Shown here in pieces: positions 1-4,950 of a stretch of 6,637 nt of DNA. Below the pieces are notes generated by a model. The model searched no databases. It worked only from the letters and a program-made list of their open reading frames with translations, and was not told the origin of the DNA. Position 1 is the first letter of the stretch; each line of letters opens with the position of its first letter. The stretch comes from Candidatus Aenigmatarchaeota archaeon (GTDB lineage Archaea; Aenigmatarchaeota; Aenigmatarchaeia; QMZP01), in assembly GCA_030672315.1 (NCBI GenBank), contig DAOVGQ010000063.1:1-6637 (forward strand). The letters are read 5' to 3'. The position numbers were made by a program, and so were the translations under genes.

Positions 1-681
1 GAGCGCAATCTTCTTTGCATAGTCATTCAGGGAGAGCCTGTACCGTGTCATAAAGGTCCTGGTCTTTGTGTTAAGATAGTCCTCGAGGCTTCCTCCTGTG
101 GTCATGACAGATATCATTCCCCAGAGGAGGTCTGCAAAGGCGGGAGAGGGTGTCCTGTTGGCAACCTTGGCCATGGCATCAGTCAGGTTCATGCCCAGGG
201 TCTTCACACTGGTGTATATCCTGTTGGCCTCAATGCCTATAACACCCTTCTTCTGGGAAAGGGTCTTGAATATCTCCAGGGGATGAATCCCAGAGGTGAC
301 AGTGGTGGCCATGAAGAAGACAGAGAAGGGGAGGGTCCTGTCAATCTGGGTCTTTATGCTGTTTGCCTTTATATTGGGATAGTAGTATCCGGCAAAGAAC
401 ACCCCTCCTGACGCAATGAGCGAGAGTATGACTGTCAGGGTGTAGCTGTATATGGCGGGGTCTGATATTGCTACATTACCCAGGGCAATTGTTATGAAAA
501 CAGAGCCTGTGATTAGAGTGACTATGAATGCAATCATGGATGTAAAAAGAAGGATAGAGACATATTCCTGCGTGGTGGATCTGAACATCCCCCTCTTGAG
601 GCTCCTGCCGAGCCCCTCGAAGTACACCATGTAGGGTTCAACAAATCCGCCAAAGAATCTCATCGCAATCCGCTGCAGCAT
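1..681 (-). CDS. Type IV filament platform protein, FlaJ/TadC (T2SSF) family, N-terminal part
   Basis: This is the inner-membrane platform that the filament ATPase acts on during pilin insertion or secretion. The frame is open for 227 codons with no stop before the window edge, so the C-terminus is missing. Residues 1-42 are amphipathic and basic. Two hydrophobic segments lie at about 43-67 and 79-101. From about 108 there is a T2SSF-like cytoplasmic domain, with the family pattern LPFSVFFMATTVTSGIHPLE near 117-136 and a GGSLEDYL stretch near 196-203. The start chosen is the ATG at 681. It lies 4 nt after the ATPase stop and is preceded by GGTGAG about 10 nt upstream, inside the ATPase gene, which suggests translational coupling. 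A second in-frame ATG at 663 would shorten it by six residues. The family call is strong. Whether it serves a pilus, an archaellum or a secretion system cannot be told from this part. Confidence 0.92.
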   Translation of the reverse strand, partial: MLQRIAMRFFGGFVEPYMVYFEGLGRSLKRGMFRSTTQEYVSILLFTSMIAFIVTLITGSVFITIALGNVAISDPAIYSYTLTVILSLIASGGVFFAGYYYPNIKANSIKTQIDRTLPFSVFFMATTVTSGIHPLEIFKTLSQKKGVIGIEANRIYTSVKTLGMNLTDAMAKVANRTPSPAFADLLWGMISVMTTGGSLEDYLNTKTRTFMTRYRLSLNDYAKKIAL

Positions 682-685
682 GGAA

Positions 686-2488
686 TCAGCTCTCACCGAT
701 AACAGTCATAACCCTTTCAGGGTTGGTATAGTAGGTGGAGATTACCCTAGCAACCTCACGGTAGTCAAATATCTCCTGTTTGTACATCCACTCAATTACG
801 CTCTTTCTTCTTGCAAGCTCGTCTTTGAGTTCTGCCTCATCAAGGGCCTGCCTCTCGGCAACGCTCCTCATGACCACAGAGCTCTCCTCTGTCTTGAACT
901 CGTCCTCACTGGGTTTCCAGCTGAAGATAGTACTGGTTGTTGGAACCTTATCCTTGATTCCTGTCACCTCGAGTATCTTGTCTGCACGCCTTACATACCT
1001 GTTGCCGAGCCTGGTGAGCGTAAGGAAGACTATGATGTTGATGTTCTCTATAAGCGAGGGTGGAAGAGATATGGGCGGGGTGGTCAGCCTGTCCACAAGC
1101 TGCGTAATAGAGGCTGCGTGTATGGTCGCCAGGGAGGGGTGCCCAGTCGCGATTTGCTGAAAGAGTACAAACGCCTCCTTGCCCCTTACCTCGCCCATGA
1201 CTATGTAGTCAGGCCTCTGTCTCAGGGATGACTTCAGGAGGTCGAAGAGGGAGACCTCGCCCGCGCTGCCTTTAAGGGAGAGCGGAGTCCTTGCCACCTC
1301 GGGGACCCAGTGGGGGTGGGGGAGCCTCAGCTCCGGGGTGTCCTCTATCGAGACTATCTTCAGGTTGGGCCTGATGAAGAGCGAGAGTGTATTGAGCATC
1401 GATGTCTTTCCTGTAGCTGTCCCGCCGGATATCAGTATGGACTTGCCGTTGTCTATAGCCATCCACAGGTATGCGATTTGTGTGCTGTTCAGGGTTCCGT
1501 AGTTGAGCATGTGTACGGGTGTGAGAGGCTTCTCTGTGAACTTTCTTATGGTGAAGTTCGAGCCCTTTCTCGCTATGTCAGTCCCCAGGGTTGCCTGCAT
1601 CCTGGAGCCGTCAGGAAGTGAGGCATCCAGAAGGGGTTCTGCTATCGAGATGCTCTTTCTGGCCCTCTGTGCCATCTTGACCACAAAGCTGTTGAGCTCT
1701 TCCTCTGTTTTAAAAACCACGTTTGTCTTCAGGGAACCCAGGCCAGGGTTCCTGTGATAGACATAGATTGGTATGTTTATTCCGTCACAGGAGATGTCCT
1801 CGATGTTGGGGTCGTTGAACATGGGCTCGACCTTGCCCAAGCCCACTATGTCCCTTTCCAGACAGTATCTTATACTGTCTATCTTTCCTGGATTCATATC
1901 CGGCTTCGTTTTCAGTATCTTATAGATCTCCTCCCTCAGAAGGTTCTTGGCCTTTATCTCACCCACCTTGAAGAAGTCTATGTCAAGCCTCTCCTCCAGG
2001 ATTATTTTTGTGCTCTCTATGACCTCCATATCATACTGTGACATCTCGGGCTCTACCACATAGTACACGAGTTCCCCGAATTTTGGGTTCCATCTTATAT
2101 CCGCATAGGCGTATACCCTCTCCCCGCGGGCAGGCTTCCTGGGGATGAGGGAATAGCTCATCTTAAAGTCTTTCAGGTCAGCTTCCTCGGGTTTCAAAGG
2201 GGGCGGGACGGCTGCAGAACCTGCATCTTCTGATATCTTTATCCCCTTTATCTTCTCCTTCTTCTCTTCACCAGGAGGCTGCCTGTATTTCTGGGGTGGT
2301 TGAACACCAGGGGGATAGAGCACGGGTGGTTGAGCACCAGGGTAGTGATAAGGCATAAACTGAACCATCCTATCGGTAGGTATGGGCCGCCCCAGCCTTC
2401 TCTCTCTTTTAAGGATGGTCAAATAGCCTTCCCTCATCCTTCTTGTAATCCTGGATGCCAAAGGGCTCTTCATTGCCGTCCCGACCAT
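686..2488 (-). CDS. FlaI/GspE-type secretion and pilus ATPase with proline-rich N-terminal linker
   Basis: This hexameric cytoplasmic ATPase would power filament assembly or secretion through the platform protein encoded next. Numbering here counts from the upstream TTG at 2500 (604 residues); subtract 4 for the ATG start. The N-terminus is basic (about 1-40), followed by a Pro/Tyr/Gln-rich and then Lys/Glu-rich linker (about 50-105). An N-terminal domain leads into IEDISCDG (233-240). The core has Walker A GGTATGKT (359-366), an Asp box IEDTPE (385-390), Walker B DYIVMGEVRG (431-440, catalytic Glu437) and a His box GHPSLATIHA (453-462), so it looks catalytically complete. I prefer the ATG at 2488 over the TTG at 2500: it sits 4 nt after the upstream stop and behind GGATGAT, whereas nothing like a Shine-Dalgarno site precedes the TTG. 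The family is certain. Assignment to pilus rather than archaellum is inferred from the neighbours. Confidence 0.95.
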   Translation of the reverse strand: MVGTAMKSPLASRITRRMREGYLTILKRERRLGRPIPTDRMVQFMPYHYPGAQPPVLYPPGVQPPQKYRQPPGEEKKEKIKGIKISEDAGSAAVPPPLKPEEADLKDFKMSYSLIPRKPARGERVYAYADIRWNPKFGELVYYVVEPEMSQYDMEVIESTKIILEERLDIDFFKVGEIKAKNLLREEIYKILKTKPDMNPGKIDSIRYCLERDIVGLGKVEPMFNDPNIEDISCDGINIPIYVYHRNPGLGSLKTNVVFKTEEELNSFVVKMAQRARKSISIAEPLLDASLPDGSRMQATLGTDIARKGSNFTIRKFTEKPLTPVHMLNYGTLNSTQIAYLWMAIDNGKSILISGGTATGKTSMLNTLSLFIRPNLKIVSIEDTPELRLPHPHWVPEVARTPLSLKGSAGEVSLFDLLKSSLRQRPDYIVMGEVRGKEAFVLFQQIATGHPSLATIHAASITQLVDRLTTPPISLPPSLIENINIIVFLTLTRLGNRYVRRADKILEVTGIKDKVPTTSTIFSWKPSEDEFKTEESSVVMRSVAERQALDEAELKDELARRKSVIEWMYKQEIFDYREVARVISTYYTNPERVMTVIGES

Positions 2489-2492
2489 AATA

Positions 2493-2915
2493 TCATCCAA
2501 TTATAATTTGGTTCCCTCTCTTATATATCACGAATTCGCTGCCATGCATGGTGGAAAACCCTCCACTGAGAGAGAAGCTCTGGTTGATTCCAGAGAGCGG
2601 CAAGAACACGCTCCTGCCGCTCACAAAGCCCGTCAGGTTCAGGCCCTCCTGTGTCAGGTTTATCTCGTAGGGTTCGTTTCCCACTAACTTCGGGATGCTT
2701 ATCCTGACTGTTGAGTTTACCTCCATCCTTTCAGAGAAACCTACTATCTTGGAGGCTATCCACTCACTCACCTCCTCGAGCTGATTCGCGGTGATGGATT
2801 CGCTGAAATAAAGCTCATAGGACCTGAACATGGAGAAGCATGCTATAAGGATTATCACCCCCATCATGAAGAGGAGCACCTGCTCAAAAACAATAGAAAC
2901 CCCCTTTTTTCCCAT
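2493..2915 (-). CDS. Small membrane-anchored pilin-like protein (minor subunit candidate)
   Basis: This is a 140-residue protein of no family I can name. It starts MGKKGVSIVFEQ and runs into one hydrophobic helix (about 9-30). A short basic leader ending in Gly, then a hydrophobic stretch with Glu near the start, is the layout of class III (type IV pilin-like) signal peptides. Glu falls at +6 if the cut follows Gly5, rather than the classical +5, so processing is uncertain. The rest looks like a soluble, beta-rich extracellular domain with four N-glycosylation sequons (Asn67, 86, 93, 111) and no Cys after residue 26. Its stop lies 4 nt before the preferred ATPase ATG, so the two are probably co-transcribed and coupled. 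A TATA box about 24 nt before the ATG and the absence of a Shine-Dalgarno site suggest a leaderless start. A minor pilin or a FlaF/FlaG-like anchor is the likely role, by inference. Confidence 0.8.
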   Translation of the reverse strand: MGKKGVSIVFEQVLLFMMGVIILIACFSMFRSYELYFSESITANQLEEVSEWIASKIVGFSERMEVNSTVRISIPKLVGNEPYEINLTQEGLNLTGFVSGRSVFLPLSGINQSFSLSGGFSTMHGSEFVIYKRGNQIIIG

Positions 2916-2933
2916 ATAGGTTTTTTGTATCTG

Positions 2934-2946
2934 TTATATAAAAAAT
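2934..2946 (-). promoter_or_regulatory. TATA box of the 140-residue gene overlapping a T6 tract
   Basis: The minus strand reads ATTTTTTATATAA. The core TTTATATA (2935-2942) lies about 24 nt before the ATG at 2915, and no Shine-Dalgarno site follows, so a leaderless start is likely. The T6 run (2940-2945) lies 20 nt after the stop of the preceding gene and could also terminate its transcript. The transcript from here probably covers the ATPase and platform genes too. Confidence 0.65.
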
Positions 2947-2965
2947 CAGGACAGCGACATCGATG

Positions 2966-3592
2966 TCAGGTCACTCCAACAGTGATGTATATGGTTGTGA
3001 GGTCTCCGCCCTCGAACGGGTCCCTCGATTCCACCACGCTCTTATCAAAGGAAACCATGACATCATTGCCCCCAAACACCCTGCCACTGCATCCGGTGGA
3101 CGGACAGAGAGCGATAATGTAGCCCTTTGGTGTGCTGCTCCTGAGCTCCCTGTACCTCATGCTTATGTTAAGATGGGTGTACATTTCATCAGAAGACCTG
3201 GAGAGCAGGATAATCCTGGGCTCGGTCTTTCCGTACTCCCCAATATAGTCCAGGCTGCTGGTTTCTATGGGAACGCTGCCCCCTTCTGTCATGATGGGCT
3301 GGCTCACATAGAAGTCCAGGATTATGGTATTGTTTACCTCGCTGTTAAACTCGCATCCCCGGACCTCCAGGATGCCCCTGGGTATCTCTATCCTGGCCTC
3401 CCCTGAACCGGTATTGGCAATATCCACAATCTTATCATTCAGTTCGAGCATGAAGCCCTCCATAAGCTCATAGTCAGTTATCGCAATCCTCTTCTCTATC
3501 ATGGGCACTGCCCAGGTATAGGCCACACCTATCAGGGCAATGATTATCCCTGTTATAATGACCACAGAAATCATGCTTATTTGTGCCCTCAT
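2966..3592 (-). CDS. Pilin-like secreted protein with N-terminal membrane helix (minor subunit candidate)
   Basis: This is a 208-residue protein. MRAQISMIS precedes a hydrophobic helix (about 8-30, ending WAVPMIEKR), then an external domain. The Arg-Ala leader followed by Gln-Ile-Ser and a helix resembles class III signal peptides, with cleavage possible after Ala3. An uncleaved anchor is also possible. The body is mixed polar and beta-like (NTGSGEARIEIPRG at about 60-73 looks like a beta hairpin). It has two sequons (Asn88, Asn142) and three Cys (80, 163, 168), the last two spaced CPSTGC. I do not recognise a named family. Similar single-helix proteins with a Gly/Val-rich helix ending in a Met-Pro or Pro-Met pair occur beside FlaI/FlaJ genes in several archaea; that is recollection, not a search. 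It has its own TATA box 24-25 nt before the ATG and no Shine-Dalgarno site, so leaderless translation is likely. It ends 50 nt before the next gene. Confidence 0.82.
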   Translation of the reverse strand: MRAQISMISVVIITGIIIALIGVAYTWAVPMIEKRIAITDYELMEGFMLELNDKIVDIANTGSGEARIEIPRGILEVRGCEFNSEVNNTIILDFYVSQPIMTEGGSVPIETSSLDYIGEYGKTEPRIILLSRSSDEMYTHLNISMRYRELRSSTPKGYIIALCPSTGCSGRVFGGNDVMVSFDKSVVESRDPFEGGDLTTIYITVGVT

Positions 3593-3611
3593 GATAAATA
3601 GTTTGCAGAAC

Positions 3612-3621
3612 CGATATAAAT
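3612..3621. promoter_or_regulatory. Near-palindromic TATA box, promoter of the 208-residue pilin-like gene and possibly divergent
   Basis: On the minus strand GATTTATATC places the core TTTATATC (3613-3620) 24-25 nt before the ATG at 3592, with AATGA just upstream as a possible BRE. No Shine-Dalgarno site follows, so a leaderless mRNA is expected. Read on the plus strand the same bases are GATATAAATC and could start the candidate RNA near 3642. The minus-strand reading is the better consensus. Confidence 0.65.
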
Positions 3622-3638
3622 CATTATGCCACTATGCA

Positions 3639-3660
3639 ACCACCGAATGAATTCGGTGGT
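3639..3660. repeat. Perfect inverted repeat, 9-bp stem with 4-nt loop
   Basis: ACCACCGAA pairs perfectly with TTCGGTGGT around the loop TGAA (3648-3651). It is the strongest hairpin in the 3593-3872 gap. It could be the 5' stem of a small RNA, or a transposon-end type palindrome of the kind bound by IS200/IS605 transposases. Only this single copy is in the window. Confidence 0.85.
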
Positions 3661-3683
3661 CTGCTGGTCAGACAGAGCACTGC

Positions 3684-3700
3684 CTGACGCTTTGCGTCAG
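3684..3700. repeat. Perfect inverted repeat, 7-bp stem with TTT loop
   Basis: CTGACGC pairs with GCGTCAG around TTT. It is GC-rich and lies 23 nt from the preceding palindrome, in the same non-coding gap. Confidence 0.8.
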
Positions 3701-3767
3701 AGCCGCAAGACTCCGCATCCATCTAGTACTGTCCCTTCCTGCCTTGAGTATGTTGAGGGAGGCAAGT

Positions 3768-3789
3768 ATCGGTTAACTGATGGTTTTTT
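3768..3789 (+). terminator. Hairpin plus T6, terminator-like on the plus strand
   Basis: ATCGG and CTGAT pair around TTAA (one G-U pair), followed by GG and six T. No plus-strand protein gene upstream would need it, which is part of the case for a plus-strand small RNA ending here. The stem is short, so this is suggestive only. Confidence 0.4.
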
Positions 3790-3845
3790 GGCTCGCTCAA
3801 GATAATGAACCAGAAGGCCAGAGGTCTGCCTGGCTATAGATATAA

Positions 3846-3863
3846 ATAAAGAAGATAAAAAAT
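3846..3863 (-). terminator. T-rich terminator after the pilin gene
   Basis: Ten nt after the pilin stop the minus strand has TTTTTT (3857-3862), followed by ATCTTCTTTATTT. Archaeal RNA polymerase commonly terminates at such T-tracts without needing a hairpin. A short imperfect hairpin (GCCAG/CTGGC, 3817-3834) lies further downstream and may assist. Confidence 0.55.
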
Positions 3864-3872
3864 TCAATCAAT

Positions 3873-4337
3873 TTATCCAGCGCATGTCACAGTGCACTCA
3901 ACTGCCTGCATCTCACCGGCCCTTGTGAAGGCGTACCTGCATACGGCTGGTCCCCCTGATGCGCATCCGGGATCCCTGAACGTAGTCTTGGCGAGCACAC
4001 CGGGCTGTGCAGCTGCTATGCTGGCATCATCAAACGCTGCACCAGCACCAAAGGTACTGCCATCGGTCCTGACCACTGTGAGGTCACCACAATCCAGCGA
4101 TGTTTCACCACCAAGGGCAGTGCATCCGTCCAGTCCGGTTATTGGCTGCGTTCCCATGTTGGTCACTGTTATAAACGCCGTTGTTCCAGCAATGCACAAT
4201 CCGGGGTTCGACACTTGGATGGCCTTACCGGTGTAGGCGGTCATGTAGCCACCCAGGAATACGTATGCCGCACCTGCAAGGGATATCGTTATCAGCAACA
4301 GCACGATAATGGATATTATTGGCGTGATTCCTTTCAT
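3873..4337 (-). CDS. Cysteine-rich archaeal pilin/archaellin-like protein (major subunit candidate)
   Basis: This is a 154-residue secreted protein. MKGITPIISI opens directly into a hydrophobic helix (about 4-30), which matches the archaellin/type IV pilin N-terminal domain (Pilin_N-like). Prepilin peptidase would cut after Lys-Gly (Gly3), leaving the helix as the filament core. After a short spacer the head domain (about 40-154) has beta-strand patterns such as TAFITVTNMGTQPITG (53-68). The head holds seven cysteines (48, 72, 83, 125, 133, 148, 152) and many Gly/Ala/Thr residues, which suggests a disulfide-braced fold. It contains no N-glycosylation sequon. It has the strongest ribosome binding site of the cluster (GGGAGGT, 7 nt before the ATG) and its own TATA box, plus a T-rich terminator just after the stop. 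That fits a separately and highly expressed structural subunit. Pilin-like identity is well supported; 'major' is inferred from expression signals and position. Confidence 0.87.
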   Translation of the reverse strand: MKGITPIISIIVLLLITISLAGAAYVFLGGYMTAYTGKAIQVSNPGLCIAGTTAFITVTNMGTQPITGLDGCTALGGETSLDCGDLTVVRTDGSTFGAGAAFDDASIAAAQPGVLAKTTFRDPGCASGGPAVCRYAFTRAGEMQAVECTVTCAG

Positions 4338-4344
4338 TTGATTT

Positions 4345-4351
4345 ACCTCCC
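4345..4351 (-). promoter_or_regulatory. Ribosome binding site of the cysteine-rich pilin gene
   Basis: GGGAGGT on the minus strand lies 7 nt before the ATG at 4337. It is the strongest such site among the pilus genes, whose other members mostly look leaderless or coupled, and it supports this start. Confidence 0.85.
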
Positions 4352-4372
4352 TATTATATTTATCTGAGCGGG

Positions 4373-4383
4373 TTTATAAAATA
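4373..4383 (-). promoter_or_regulatory. TATA box of the cysteine-rich pilin gene
   Basis: The minus strand reads TATTTTATAAA, immediately after the coiled-coil stop codon (4385-4387). A start about 25 nt downstream would fall near 4351-4352 and give a short leader of about 15 nt that just includes the GGGAGGT ribosome site. A second AT-rich stretch (4354-4365) is too close to the ATG to fit. Confidence 0.6.
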
Positions 4384-4384
4384 C

Positions 4385-4849
4385 TTAGTATCTCTTGGCT
4401 CCTGCTGGAGCGCTTCCGAGGTAGATTCTCTTGAGCCTGTTGTCTATGCTCGATAGGTTGGCCAGAACGGCCTGACTGGTCTCCACAGACTTCTTGTTCT
4501 GATTCACGAGCTCGTTTATCTTTTCCACAAACGGGGTCATGACCTCCTTGGACATGCCCCCCACGCTCTCTTCAGTGGCCGTGGCCTTTAGCAGCTCCAG
4601 GAACTCATCCATCTTGTCCACGAGGCTTTTTATCTCTCCGGGAAGCCTTGATATCTCGCTCCTCAGCTCGCTGTCTGACTTCACCACGTCATCGATAATC
4701 CTCTGGTTGGATTTTATCAGCTCTATAATCTGCTCAATAAGCCTCTGTACCTCCGAGGTTGAGGATGATGACTCCAGCCTGCCCATTCTCTTCTCGAGTT
4801 TTCTTATGGGAGAAGCAGGTATAACCTCGTAGGTCTCTTCATACTCCAT
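4385..4849 (-). CDS. Coiled-coil protein of unknown family, beside the pilin genes
   Basis: This is a 154-residue soluble, charged protein with no signal peptide or membrane segment and no Cys. It starts MEYEETYEVIPASPIRKLEK. The short EVIPxSPIRKLEKR segment (8-21) looks like a docking or capping motif. It is followed by a Ser-rich hinge (27-32) and heptad-like repeats of Leu/Ile/Val (about 33-90), then a break near GGMS (97-100) and a second helical run (about 101-142), ending in AGAKRY. I do not recognise a family. By shape and place it could be a cytoplasmic scaffold comparable to the archaellum proteins FlaC/D/E, but no FlaCE signature is evident to me. A TATA box centred about 25 nt before the ATG and no Shine-Dalgarno site point to a leaderless mRNA. 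The stop codon abuts the pilin promoter. It could belong functionally to the pilus genes or simply lie between the chaperonin and them. Confidence 0.82.
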   Translation of the reverse strand: MEYEETYEVIPASPIRKLEKRMGRLESSSSTSEVQRLIEQIIELIKSNQRIIDDVVKSDSELRSEISRLPGEIKSLVDKMDEFLELLKATATEESVGGMSKEVMTPFVEKINELVNQNKKSVETSQAVLANLSSIDNRLKRIYLGSAPAGAKRY

Positions 4850-4866
4850 GGTATTATTTTGGTTAC

Positions 4867-4879
4867 TTTATATATAAAT
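4867..4879 (-). promoter_or_regulatory. TATA box of the coiled-coil gene, leaderless promoter
   Basis: The minus strand reads ATTTATATATAAA here, with the core TTTATATA at 4871-4878 and purines (GAAG) just upstream where a BRE would sit. The core centre is about 25 nt before the ATG at 4849. Archaeal transcription starts about 25 nt after the TATA centre, so the mRNA would begin at or next to the ATG. No Shine-Dalgarno sequence is present between them. Confidence 0.75.
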
Positions 4880-4950
4880 CTTCAATCCGGTTTCCTGGTA
4901 TCAAAATACCCTTCTAGAACCATAAACAAAGAGTAGTAGAAAGGATGGAA

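Larger units (their letters stand above)
3639..3789 (+). ncRNA. Candidate structured small RNA (unrecognised family)
   Basis: The gap between the pilin and the next gene is mostly balanced in base composition between AT-rich ends, and it folds on the plus strand into four successive hairpins: 3639-3660 (9 bp, loop TGAA), 3684-3700 (7 bp, loop TTT), 3740-3764 (6 bp) and 3768-3781 (5 bp, loop TTAA). The last is followed by GG and TTTTTT (3784-3789), like a terminator. Two pairs (3745-3759 and 3771-3778) are G-U on the plus strand but would be A-C mismatches on the minus strand, which favours plus-strand RNA. A TATA-like GATATAAA at 3613-3620 would start transcription near 3642. I match it to no known RNA: it lacks tRNA, SRP and RNase P signatures. 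Alternatives are the palindromic end of a decayed IS200/IS605-type element, or chance pairing. Confidence 0.35.

Noticed and set aside
680..1231. Plus-strand open frames across the ATPase gene (also 780-1160, 1310-1621 and 1754-2041).
   Set aside because: The opposite strand encodes an intact ATPase with all its catalytic motifs. These frames show no recognisable protein features.
2489..2500. TTG at 2500 as the ATPase start, giving four extra residues.
   Set aside because: It would overlap the upstream gene by 8 nt and has no ribosome site, whereas the ATG at 2488 follows GGATGAT and the upstream stop. It is not fully excluded.
3626..3805. A 59-codon plus-strand frame starting ATGCCACTATGC across the hairpin region.
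   Set aside because: It has no recognisable motif and no ribosome site, and it runs straight through the hairpins and T6 tract. A non-coding role explains the region better.
3593..3872. tRNA, SRP RNA or RNase P RNA in the gap.
   Set aside because: There is no T-loop GGTTCRA motif with flanking stems. A GGAAGG string on the minus strand lacks the surrounding SRP helix 8 pattern. The RNase P conserved blocks are absent.
4897..4910. A hairpin GGTAT/ATACC between the thermosome and coiled-coil genes as a terminator.
   Set aside because: The stem is only 5 bp and no T-tract follows it on the minus strand. The thermosome terminator is therefore unclear; only modestly T-rich sequence (4920-4950) follows its stop.
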